Below are positions 16,163 through 22,564 of a stretch of 22,564 nucleotides of DNA, piece after piece; position 1 is the first letter of the stretch, and each line of letters begins with the position of its first letter. The stretch covers positions 1-22,564 of the forward strand of contig CAZFGK010000032.1 in NCBI GenBank assembly GCA_964518635.1, given 5' to 3'. The notes beneath the pieces were generated by a model, which worked only from the letters and a program-made list of their open reading frames with translations, was not told the origin of the DNA and ran no database searches. The position numbers and the translations under genes are program-made. This stretch comes from CAZFGK01 sp964518635 (lineage in GTDB: Bacteria; Zixibacteria; MSB-5A5; GN15; FEB-12).

Positions 16163-17688
16163 TTAGATTCGTACTTTTCCTGAAAGGCAAGGACGGCCTC
16201 GGTGATTGACTTCGCGACTGCTTGCTGGAATGGCTTGGTTTTCAGAAGTTTCTCTTCATTCCGGTTTGAAATAAACGCAGTTTCTACCAGTACCGACGGC
16301 ATAAAAACCTTGTTCAGTACAAAGAATCCTGCCTGATCGACTCCACGAGCTGGAATCTTCAATGCATTTCGAAATTCTGCATCAAGCAAAAGTGCGAACT
16401 CCTGTGACTCCGCCTGAAATTCGGTCATAATCATCTCGTTCAGAATCGTTGCAATCGGATCGATTGCCTCATCCTCTTTCTTCGTGTCCTCTGAAATACC
16501 CATTTCACGCACAAAGAAGGAGTTTTCGAATTGTTCGACCGAACGAGCCGAGTCGTTCTTGGCGGGAGCCAGAAAGAAGACATTCCAGCCACGCGGTGCC
16601 CGTTTTGGATTCGCGTTACAATGTATGGAGATGAAGAGATCGGCCCCTGCGGTGTTCGCAATTCGAGCGCGCTCTTCGAGAGTCACGGTCTCATCTTTGT
16701 CACGAGTCATAATGACCGTGAACTTGCCGGTCCCTTTCAACTGCGATTCCAGTTCTTTCGCGATCTGAAGAGTGATGTCTTTCTCACGGGTCCCAGCCGC
16801 TCCGACGGCTCCGTTATCTCTGCCACCATGTCCGGCATCGACGACGATCTTGTCGATCTTGTCCGCGCTGGTCCCCTTGATGGAGATCGGTTTGATCGGC
16901 GTCTCACTGGCATTGATCGGCAACGCTGCGAGGGCGGCCGCAGTGTCGACGATGATGATTTGAATTCTCTTCGGATCTTCCAGATACTTGTGATACCAGT
17001 TTTCAATCTTATTGCGAAACTGCAACGACACCTGACCAGTGTTGCCGACCTGGTGGGTCTTGATCTTGTGAAAGAAACGGGCATCAAAACGGGATTCGAT
17101 CTGACTTGCGAATACCTTGGCATTCGGCATTGAGATATTCATCCAGTTTCCTTCACTGAGAAAAATATCATAACTGGTTCTGCCCGTCAGCATCAGCTCG
17201 ATAAGCAGGCCGTTCGCTTTTCGAGAGAGGATGAGATCGCTGACATCGTAGTTCTTATTGATGACCGGTTTTGGGGAACTTGCTGAAACTGCCTTTTCTG
17301 TCTTTGTCGAGCGATCAGCTCGCTCCCAGAGGCGCATGAACGGGGCAGTGGGGACATAGAGTTTCCCTTTGATGAGTGCGACAGCACTTCCAAGCTGATG
17401 GAGTGTATCGTTGAGGAGGCATTGCGAAGACCCTATTAGAAAACGATAGTCATCTTGCTCAGTCTTGAATGAGACTCTGCTTCCGACATCAAGCCAGTCG
17501 ATTCGCTCCCCCTGTGCCTTCGCAAAGGAGGAAAGATCAAGGAATCGGGTACCACCTCGTTCGAGTTCGCGAATCTTCACCGGTCCATCCGGACCAGCAA
17601 CAGAGATGTCGGCTCGAACAGACTGCGAATGCACGAACAGGACGAAGAGGAGAATGACGGAGTTCAGCAGATGGCGGAAGACTCTCAC
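16159..17688 (-). CDS. N-acetylmuramoyl-L-alanine amidase (Amidase_3) with stalk-like and AMIN-like N-terminal domains
   Basis: A 509-residue exported zinc amidase that cleaves the MurNAc-L-Ala bond in peptidoglycan, as AmiA/B/C do in cell separation. Order: signal peptide (about 1-26, ending VRA); a region resembling a copper-amine-oxidase-N-like domain (about 28-125, with YVPTAPFMRLW); an AMIN-like region (about 146-250, SDLILSRKANGLLIELMLTG, ISMPNAKV); catalytic domain (about 278-505). Zinc ligands and catalytic residues are intact: His287 in DAGHGG, Glu302 in TREKD, His356 in SIHCNA, Glu469 in VETAFISN. About 65 residues (378-440) are inserted between the SIHCNA strand and the RGV segment, a position where autoinhibitory helices occur in AmiB/AmiC. 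GTG start directly after the smpB stop, with no gap. Confidence 0.94.
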   Translation of the reverse strand: MRVFRHLLNSVILLFVLFVHSQSVRADISVAGPDGPVKIRELERGGTRFLDLSSFAKAQGERIDWLDVGSRVSFKTEQDDYRFLIGSSQCLLNDTLHQLGSAVALIKGKLYVPTAPFMRLWERADRSTKTEKAVSASSPKPVINKNYDVSDLILSRKANGLLIELMLTGRTSYDIFLSEGNWMNISMPNAKVFASQIESRFDARFFHKIKTHQVGNTGQVSLQFRNKIENWYHKYLEDPKRIQIIIVDTAAALAALPINASETPIKPISIKGTSADKIDKIVVDAGHGGRDNGAVGAAGTREKDITLQIAKELESQLKGTGKFTVIMTRDKDETVTLEERARIANTAGADLFISIHCNANPKRAPRGWNVFFLAPAKNDSARSVEQFENSFFVREMGISEDTKKEDEAIDPIATILNEMIMTEFQAESQEFALLLDAEFRNALKIPARGVDQAGFFVLNKVFMPSVLVETAFISNRNEEKLLKTKPFQQAVAKSITEAVLAFQEKYESK

Positions 17689-18153
17689 TTATCTTTCTCT
17701 TCTCATGGCGCGATCGATTCGCCGTTGGGCGTCTCGTTCGGCGATCGATTCCCGTTTGTCATATTGCTTTTTCCCGCGACCAAGTCCCAACTCGATTTTC
17801 AGGCGACTCCCCTTGAAATAGAGGGAAAGGGGGATCAGCGCGTACCCCTTCTGTTCGGTTTTTTCTCGAAGCTTTTCAATCTCACGTTTGTGCATCAGCA
17901 GCTTTCTCGGTCTCGCCGGATCAAGTGGCTCGCCGGAGGACTGCGGATAATGGCTTATATTCAGATTGCGGAGAATCAGTTCCCCCCGCTCGACACTGGC
18001 ATAGGCATCAGCAAAGCTAATTCGACCATCCCGAACAGACTTGACTTCACTCCCCCGAAGTTCGACTCCGGCTTCAAAGCGTTCAAGTATCTCATAGTCG
18101 TGCAACGCCTTACGGTTGCGAGCGACGCTTGCGATGTCATCTGGTTCGGACAT
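17689..18153 (-). CDS. smpB: SsrA-binding protein SmpB
   Basis: Binds tmRNA and delivers it to stalled ribosomes for trans-translation. The 154-residue product has the OB-fold core: NRKALHDYEILERFEAGVELRGSEVKSVR at the start, ADAYASVERGELIL, NLNISHYPQSS, RKLLMHKREIEKL, GYALIPLSLYFKG and the basic C-terminal tail GRGKKQYDKRESIAERDAQRRIDRAMRRER that reaches into the mRNA channel. Length is normal. It is first in a four-gene operon and has its own leaderless-type promoter. The tmRNA gene is not visible in this window. Confidence 0.97.
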   Translation of the reverse strand: MSEPDDIASVARNRKALHDYEILERFEAGVELRGSEVKSVRDGRISFADAYASVERGELILRNLNISHYPQSSGEPLDPARPRKLLMHKREIEKLREKTEQKGYALIPLSLYFKGSRLKIELGLGRGKKQYDKRESIAERDAQRRIDRAMRRER

Positions 18154-18158
18154 AATTC

Positions 18159-18187
18159 AGGATAGATGAGAGGAGCATTTGCAGCAA
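18159..18187 (-). promoter_or_regulatory. Promoter of the smpB operon, leaderless geometry
   Basis: On the minus strand TTGCTG (18187-18182) and TATCCT (18164-18159) are exactly 17 bases apart, and only GAATT lies between the -10 box and the smpB ATG. Transcription would begin at or within a base or two of the start codon, and no ribosome binding site is possible in between. Confidence 0.5.
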
Positions 18188-18307
18188 TCTAAATCAGGTC
18201 AGATGAGAGGCGAACCACTCTATTTCGAGCACCCATATTCAATTCACGAAACTCAAAACTAACTGATGACTCTGTCCAGCAGCCAATTCCCCCGCCCTCC
18301 CGGTCGG

Positions 18308-18323
18308 TCAAGCTTCCGCTTGA
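18308..18323 (+). promoter_or_regulatory. Small perfect stem-loop upstream of the receiver gene
   Basis: TCAAGC and GCTTGA form a 6-bp stem with a TTCC loop, about 60 bases before the receiver-protein ATG, in the 229-base gap shared with divergent smpB. It may lie in the 5' leader of the receiver mRNA. No T-run follows. The function is unknown and it could be chance. Confidence 0.3.
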
Positions 18324-18382
18324 GACGCCGATATATACGCCAAAGGAAGTGTTCAGGCCAAGGCAGGCCGAACCAGCTTGAA

Positions 18383-18784
18383 ATGTCATACAAGATCAAA
18401 TTGAGTACCGCCCGCATCATGGTTGTCGATGACGAACCAGAGATTACTGATATTGTAGCGACCTTTCTGACTGAGTCCGGCTATCAGGTGGTGATCGAAA
18501 ACGACCCTTCTAAGGCAATCGATCAGATTCGCACCAACAAGCCAGATGTCGTCCTTTTGGATATCATGATGCCCGGAATGGACGGCTATGATGTCTGTCG
18601 TGAACTGAAGAAAGATCCGAAACTAGCCCATACCCCGGTAATCTTTCTGACCGGAAAAGATCGTACCGATGATAATGGCCGCTCATTCAAAGTGGGTGGG
18701 GATATGTTTATCAAGAAGCCATTCTCCTGCGAACGGCTGCTTGAAATCGTGAACATCGTCGTGATGTCCACCTCTCGTCATTGA
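18383..18784 (+). CDS. Stand-alone response-regulator receiver protein
   Basis: A 133-residue single-domain CheY-like receiver without an output domain. Conserved residues: acidic pair Asp16-Asp17 in MVVDDEPE, phosphoacceptor Asp60 in VVLLDIMMPGMDGYD, Thr90 in VIFLTGKD, and Lys112 in FIKKPFS. All are intact, so phosphorylation is expected. There is no histidine kinase in the window, so the partner is encoded elsewhere; it could act by protein-protein contact or as a phosphate sink. ATG 18383 gives a normal N-terminus; the frame is open 39 codons further upstream, but that stretch is arginine/proline-rich and unlike a receiver. No clear RBS is present. It converges on the dus gene with a 29-base gap. 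Confidence 0.92.
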   Translation: MSYKIKLSTARIMVVDDEPEITDIVATFLTESGYQVVIENDPSKAIDQIRTNKPDVVLLDIMMPGMDGYDVCRELKKDPKLAHTPVIFLTGKDRTDDNGRSFKVGGDMFIKKPFSCERLLEIVNIVVMSTSRH

Positions 18785-18805
18785 TTTCGAAGAGGTAATT
18801 ATTGA

Positions 18806-18820
18806 CGCCTGACTCAGGCG
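18806..18820. repeat. Perfect palindrome at the receiver/dus convergent junction
   Basis: CGCCTGA and TCAGGCG flank a central C. The right arm overlaps the stop codon of the dus gene. It could fold at the 3' ends of both converging transcripts, but no T-run is present on either side, so it is only a weak terminator candidate. Confidence 0.35.
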
Positions 18821-19848
18821 GCCGAAACAGGAGCCGAGATTTCCTGGCTCATTTCACGTGAGAGCTCTCCTTTGAGATGCCTTTCCCGAAATTCCCCAAC
18901 CACCCGACGTACATCCTCCAGCACATCAACCGACTCAAATGCAATACGCATTTCTTTTGCGCCATGAAATCCGGTGGCGTAGGCGCGAAGATGTTTTCGC
19001 ATCATCAGAAAATGCTTTTTCCCCGTAAAAAATTCGTCGAAGAGCTCCGCGTGCTCAATCATAGCATCGAATCGTTCTTCAAGTGTGATCGACTCGACCG
19101 TTCTCTCCGGATTGAATAGCCAGGGGTTGCCATAAATCGCGCGACCGAGCATGACACCATCAATTCCGGTTGTCCGCCACAATTCGAGCCCATGTTCGCG
19201 AGATTTTACATCCCCGTTTCCAAGCAGGATGGTGTTGGTCTGCTTCACGATCTCGGCTGCTTCCGGCATCAATTCCCAGTGGGCATCGACCAGCGACATC
19301 TCTTTCGCAGTTCGCAGATGCAAAGTAATCGCAGTCGGTTCGGCTTCGAGGACATGCATCAGCCATTCACGCAGGATGATCTTGTTGTAACCGATTCTGG
19401 TTTTGACCGAAACCGGAAGATCCCCCGCCCCCTCCTTGGTGGCCCGAATAATCTCTTTCGCCCTTTCCGGAGTCTTGATCAGTGCAGCGCAGGAGCCGGT
19501 TTTGACAATCGTCTTGACCGGACAGCCCATGTTAATATCGATCCCGTCGAAACCGAGTTCCTGAATAATCTCGGCGGTCTTGCGATAATGCTCTGGCTTT
19601 TCACCGAATATCTGAGCGATGACTGGTCGTTCCGATTCATGATACTTCAGATGGATCAGGAGATTTTCTTTGCCGCGTGAACAAAGCCCGTCGGTCGAAA
19701 CAAACTCCGTGAAAAAAAGATCGGGCTTGCCACGACGAGCGATCACCAGCCGAAAAGCGGCATCGGTGACATCGGCCATCGGAGCCATAGCGAAAATCGG
19801 ACGATCGGCTTTCGCCCAGCAATGAGATGAAGCTGATGGAGGGGTCAT
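18814..19848 (-). CDS. tRNA-dihydrouridine synthase (Dus family, DusB-like)
   Basis: A 344-residue FMN-dependent TIM-barrel enzyme that reduces specific uridines in tRNA to dihydrouridine. Motifs: FAMAPMADVTDAAFR (19-33, FMN-binding loop), TEFVSTDGLC, PVIAQIFG (75-82), GFDGIDINMGCPVKTIVKTGSCAAL (99-123) with catalytic Cys109, VKTRIGY, ITLHLRTAKEM, LLGNGDV (strand with Asn-Gly-Asp), and GVMLGRAIYGNPWLF (phosphate loop). The segment RTAKEMSLVDAHW departs from the usual RTRxQxYxGxADW, and GSCAAL replaces GSGAAL, so it is a divergent subfamily; I do not assign DusA, B or C firmly. The C-terminal helical domain is present. It has its own promoter just upstream of the ATG and follows ligA on the same strand after 52 bases. 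Confidence 0.93.
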   Translation of the reverse strand: MTPPSASSHCWAKADRPIFAMAPMADVTDAAFRLVIARRGKPDLFFTEFVSTDGLCSRGKENLLIHLKYHESERPVIAQIFGEKPEHYRKTAEIIQELGFDGIDINMGCPVKTIVKTGSCAALIKTPERAKEIIRATKEGAGDLPVSVKTRIGYNKIILREWLMHVLEAEPTAITLHLRTAKEMSLVDAHWELMPEAAEIVKQTNTILLGNGDVKSREHGLELWRTTGIDGVMLGRAIYGNPWLFNPERTVESITLEERFDAMIEHAELFDEFFTGKKHFLMMRKHLRAYATGFHGAKEMRIAFESVDVLEDVRRVVGEFRERHLKGELSREMSQEISAPVSAA

Positions 19849-19855
19849 TGGTCAG

Positions 19856-19884
19856 AGTATACGAAGAAGGTTTCAGATCGACAA
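19856..19884 (-). promoter_or_regulatory. Promoter of the dus gene, leaderless geometry
   Basis: On the minus strand TTGTCG (19884-19879) and TATACT (19861-19856) are exactly 17 bases apart, with CTGACCA between the -10 box and the ATG at 19848. The predicted transcription start is at or one base before the ATG, and there is no ribosome binding site. The promoter fills the short gap after ligA. Confidence 0.55.
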
Positions 19885-19900
19885 ATAGGGAATGATCGGG

Positions 19901-21919
19901 CTACGAACGACTCGTGATGAGTGTTTCGAGACCGTCGGCATCAATCACAGTCGTCCCGAGTTTCTTCGCCTGATCAAGTTTGGAACCGGGATCAGCCCCA
20001 CAAAGCAGATGTGTTGTCGCTTTCGAAACCGAGCTGGCGATTTTCCCTCCCAGTGACTCGATGCGATCTTTGTAGAATGACCGCGGTTTTTCAAGAGTAC
20101 CGGTAATCACAAAGGTCAGCCCTTGGAGTGGCCCGTCTGTTTTTCGTTTCGCGAATGGCGGAAACTGTACGCCTCCATCGCGAAGACGTTTGATGAGCTT
20201 GGCTGTATCTGGATCGTCCAGGAATGCACGAATATCAGCCGCCATGATCGGACCGATTCCATTCACATATGTGAGTTGTTCGACTGACGCAGCAATCAGG
20301 GCATCGATGGTAGAAAATTCTTCTGCAAGAATCTTTGCGCTGGTCTCTCCGATACCGGGGATGCCGAGCGCATTGAAAATGCGGGGGAGTGAAGCGGAAC
20401 GTGATGTATTGATCGCATCCAGAAGATTTTGCGCTCGACGGTCGGCCATGAGATCAAGAGTGAGGAGTTGTTCCATCGAAATGGTATAGAGATCGGAGAC
20501 ATCGTGGATATGCCCCTTTTCGATCATTTGCGTAATCAATTTTTCGCCGAGACCGTCAATATCGACACCCGATTTCGAAGCAAAGTGAAAAACCCGCCCA
20601 ACCAACTGCGCCGGACAAGCCGGATTCTGACAACTCCAGACTGCTTCACCTTCCATGCGATGAATCTTGTGTCCGCAAGAAGGGCAGGTCGATGGGAACG
20701 TTACGCGCTCAGCTTTTTTTGGTCTCTTCTCAGTGATCACTTCCATCACTTCTGGGATCACATCGCCAGCGCGCCGGACGACTACTGAATCACCGATATG
20801 CAGATCGAGACGATTCAGTTCATCCTCATTGTGAAGCGAGGCGTTCGAAACAGTCACCCCGCCGACTTGCACTGGTTTGAGCACGGCGACTGGAGTGACT
20901 GCGCCGGAGCGACCGACTGAGAAAATAACGTTTTCTATAATGGTCTCGGCCAGTTCCGCTGCGAATTTCCATGCAACTGCCCAGCGTGGGGCGCGCGAAA
21001 TCTGCCCAAGTTGATCCTGATGCAAAAATTCATCGACTTTGATCACCATCCCGTCGAGATCGACATCAAGCGACGGCCGTTTCTTTTCCAGTTTTTCAAA
21101 TGCAGCGCGGACATCTTCTGGTAATTTGCAAAGGGAAGCGTTGTTGATTTCGAAGCCTAGCATTGCGAGAAACTGCACGGAGCTGCTCTGACGCTGCAAT
21201 CGTGGTAGGTTTGTATCGGAAATCCCATAGGCAACGAAACGAAGAGGGCGTTCGGCGGTGATTCTTGAATCAAGTTGACGCAGTGATCCGGCGGCGCCGT
21301 TTCGTGTATTCGCCAGTGGTGCGGCGTTTGCAGCGATCAGCTTCTGATTCACCTTTTCGAAATCAGATTTTCGCAGGATGATTTCACCACGAATCTCGAG
21401 AAGCGGATAATCGGCGACGAGCTTACTATCGAGCCGAAGAGGGATATTTCGGATCGTTCGCAAGTTCGCAGTGATATTCTCGCCGGTGCTGCCATCCCCG
21501 CGTGTCGAACCGACTGTCAGGAGTCCCTTTTCATAGACCAGTTCAACTGCGAGTCCGTCCAGTTTCGGCTCGGCGTAGTAGTCGACGCTACTCGTTCGTT
21601 CCAGCCCTTGTTTGACTCGACGGTCGAACTCGAGGAATTCATCGTAGGTCGTGACTTTCTGCAGTGACAGGAGGGGGATCCGATGTGGCACCTGACCAAA
21701 TTTTTTCGATGCTGCCGTTCCGACTCGTTGGCTGGGGGAATCGAGAGTGACGAGTTCGGGGTGTGATTTTTCCAGAGCTAAGAGGCGATCAAATAACTGA
21801 TCGAACTCGAAGTCAGAGAGTGTTGGTTGATCGAGGACATAGTAGAGGTGATTGTGCCGCTCAATCTCGGCGGCTAGACGGGCGTGCTCACGCTTGATCT
21901 TGTCGGTCAACTCAGCCAT
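19901..21919 (-). CDS. ligA: NAD+-dependent DNA ligase LigA
   Basis: Seals nicks in replication and repair using NAD+. The 672-residue protein is full length with all domains: Ia NAD-binding (1-65, HNHLYYVLDQP), nucleotidyltransferase (about 66-315) with AMP-accepting Lys119 in EPKLDGLA, STRGDGSTGENIT (138-150) and RGEIILRKSDF; OB fold (about 316-400, VFSVGRSGAVTPVAVL, SLHNEDELNRLD); four-cysteine zinc finger (Cys412, Cys415, Cys430, Cys435); helix-hairpin-helix domain (about 440-585, IDGLGEKLI, GIPGIGETSAKIL); and C-terminal BRCT (about 596-672, LTFVITGTLEKPR). ATG 21919 lacks an RBS; TATCTT ends six bases before it. It is a single-copy housekeeping gene. Confidence 0.98.
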   Translation of the reverse strand: MAELTDKIKREHARLAAEIERHNHLYYVLDQPTLSDFEFDQLFDRLLALEKSHPELVTLDSPSQRVGTAASKKFGQVPHRIPLLSLQKVTTYDEFLEFDRRVKQGLERTSSVDYYAEPKLDGLAVELVYEKGLLTVGSTRGDGSTGENITANLRTIRNIPLRLDSKLVADYPLLEIRGEIILRKSDFEKVNQKLIAANAAPLANTRNGAAGSLRQLDSRITAERPLRFVAYGISDTNLPRLQRQSSSVQFLAMLGFEINNASLCKLPEDVRAAFEKLEKKRPSLDVDLDGMVIKVDEFLHQDQLGQISRAPRWAVAWKFAAELAETIIENVIFSVGRSGAVTPVAVLKPVQVGGVTVSNASLHNEDELNRLDLHIGDSVVVRRAGDVIPEVMEVITEKRPKKAERVTFPSTCPSCGHKIHRMEGEAVWSCQNPACPAQLVGRVFHFASKSGVDIDGLGEKLITQMIEKGHIHDVSDLYTISMEQLLTLDLMADRRAQNLLDAINTSRSASLPRIFNALGIPGIGETSAKILAEEFSTIDALIAASVEQLTYVNGIGPIMAADIRAFLDDPDTAKLIKRLRDGGVQFPPFAKRKTDGPLQGLTFVITGTLEKPRSFYKDRIESLGGKIASSVSKATTHLLCGADPGSKLDQAKKLGTTVIDADGLETLITSRS

Positions 21920-21981
21920 GTTGTAAAGATAGCAAGGGGGAGATCATTTGCGCTATCACAAGGATTGCATATTTCGCGGAG

Positions 21982-22536
21982 TTATTCCTTCGTCCGGCTG
22001 GCGAGAAGCATCTCTTCACGCCATCGGTCGACCGCTTTCCCCCCGCGGTCATTCTCGATCTGTGTAATAGTCAATTGTCTGAGGATGTCATTGGAGACTG
22101 TTGCATAGAGCTGCGTCGCGATCTGGATCGTTCTTGGATCTTCCGAGCCGGAAGGATTCTGATCATGGTCGAATTTGAGTGAGAGAGTGCTCTTGTCCTG
22201 ACTGGTCTCGCAGGCAAAAGAGGGGAGGGGGATTCTGAAATCGAGAAATCGAAGATCAGCTTCCGGCGGCAATTCTCGTTTGCTATTCGATACAAATGAG
22301 CTCCCAATTTCCAGCACCGCCCATTGCTCACGAGGGAGTGAAAATTCGAGGGTAAGGAGTCTACCCTTCAGATCAGTTTCTAATCGAAGGTTGTCTGACT
22401 CGAGATGATTGAAAAAACGAGGTTGTTCCTCAGGGTATCTGATCAACAACAGCAGGGAATTTTCATCCTGTTGATAAAAACCCCGCCCCATTGGTAAATG
22501 AGGGGCGGGGGAATCGATGCGAACCCGTAGTGGCAC
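21982..22536 (-). CDS. Hypothetical protein, unrecognised, 184 residues
   Basis: I do not recognise this protein. It has no signal peptide, TM helix or known motif. The first 100 residues alternate hydrophobic and charged residues as in a beta-rich domain (NSLLLLIRYPEEQPRFF, GRLLTLEFSLPREQW, LRFLDFRIPLP), and the C-terminal part (135-175) looks helical (IQIATQLYATVSNDILRQLTI). The frame is closed by a TAG 15 bases before the GTG at 22536. The start is uncertain: GTG 22536, ATG 22491, or a TTG/CTG near codon 30. A GC-rich terminator-shaped hairpin (22476-22510) lies across the first two candidates. It precedes ligA by 62 bases on the same strand. Confidence 0.6.
   Translation of the reverse strand: MPLRVRIDSPAPHLPMGRGFYQQDENSLLLLIRYPEEQPRFFNHLESDNLRLETDLKGRLLTLEFSLPREQWAVLEIGSSFVSNSKRELPPEADLRFLDFRIPLPSFACETSQDKSTLSLKFDHDQNPSGSEDPRTIQIATQLYATVSNDILRQLTITQIENDRGGKAVDRWREEMLLASRTKE
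22476..22510 (-). terminator. Terminator-like GC hairpin overlapping the start of the 184-residue ORF
   Basis: On the minus strand CCCCGCCCC (22510-22502) pairs perfectly with GGGGCGGGG (22489-22481) around a 12-base loop, followed by TTTTT (22480-22476). This is a textbook Rho-independent terminator shape. It lies inside the first codons of the downstream ORF, so either the ORF starts later or the hairpin is coding. The core resembles the GGGGCGGG repeat at 2023-2257. Confidence 0.5.
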
Positions 22537-22564
22537 GATACGATCTGACTATTTCAGATCTTTG

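Noticed and set aside
16531..17133. 200-residue plus-strand ORF antisense to the amidase gene
   Set aside because: The minus strand here encodes the zinc-binding and AMIN-like regions with intact catalytic residues; the antisense translation has no family features.
17629..18165. 178-residue plus-strand ORF over smpB
   Set aside because: smpB is unmistakable on the other strand and the antisense product shows no domain or signal.
18266..18382. N-terminal extension of the receiver protein
   Set aside because: The in-frame 39 codons are rich in Arg, Pro and Ser, unlike any receiver N-terminus, and contain the stem-loop at 18308-18323; this is probably leader sequence.
22490..22564. tRNA- or tmRNA-like 3' end on the minus strand (GGTTCGCATC and ACCA)
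   Set aside because: The bases around GTTCGCATC do not form a 5-bp T-stem, A58 is replaced by C, and the ACCA does not follow a possible acceptor stem.
22549..22564. C-terminus of another minus-strand gene (K-D-L-K-stop) at the window edge
   Set aside because: Only four codons are visible, too few to tell a real gene end from chance. Noted because it would explain the hairpin at 22476-22510.

Overview
The window looks like chromosomal DNA from an uncultured Gram-negative bacterium of the FCB / candidate-phylum kind; candidate division Zixibacteria or a relative is my best guess. This is inferred from gene content only: two PorV/PorQ-type outer-membrane barrel proteins, an Asp-box propeller protein with a FlgD-like/T9SS-like C-terminal domain, a PKD-bearing multiheme cytochrome lipoprotein, DUF4321 and a CHASE2 receptor kinase. 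There is no 16S rRNA gene or other decisive taxonomic marker. No tRNA, rRNA, CRISPR array, transposase or phage gene was seen.

Layout. (1) 1-1956, plus strand: purS (cut by the window edge), purQ, a DUF4321 small membrane protein, tatA and an unrecognised 154-residue protein, ended by a hairpin terminator. (2) 1957-2572: a non-coding mosaic of short palindromic repeats. (3) 2573-6465, minus strand: a three-gene signalling operon of FHA protein, calcineurin-like phosphoesterase and CHASE2 Ser/Thr kinase, with a strong terminator. (4) 6466-6774: a divergent regulatory region. (5) 6775-7737, plus: an etfA without etfB next to it. (6) 7826-9478, minus: a lipoprotein-like multiheme cytochrome with two PKD domains. 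(7) 9673-14200, plus: the Asp-box propeller protein followed by two PorV/PorQ-like proteins. (8) 14249-14722, plus: a GNAT acetyltransferase. (9) 14730-18153, minus: a compressed smpB - amidase - murI - rdgB operon. (10) 18383-18784, plus: a stand-alone receiver domain. (11) 18814-22536, minus: a Dus-type tRNA-dihydrouridine synthase, ligA and an unrecognised 184-residue protein.

How the genes fit together. Most are housekeeping: purine synthesis, Tat export, ribosome rescue, cell-wall recycling and glutamate racemisation, nucleotide-pool sanitation, DNA ligation and tRNA modification. Two parts are accessory and more interesting. One is the FHA/phosphoesterase/kinase operon, which looks like a self-contained phospho-signalling module with sensor kinase, phosphopeptide reader and a candidate phosphatase. 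The other is the cell-surface block at 7.8-14.2 kb, where a secreted multiheme cytochrome is divergent from a propeller protein that is co-directional with two outer-membrane barrels. A third observation concerns expression: three minus-strand genes (the cytochrome, smpB and dus) have a -35/-10 pair with exactly 17-nt spacing whose -10 box ends only 5-7 nt before the ATG, with no ribosome binding site, which suggests leaderless mRNAs.
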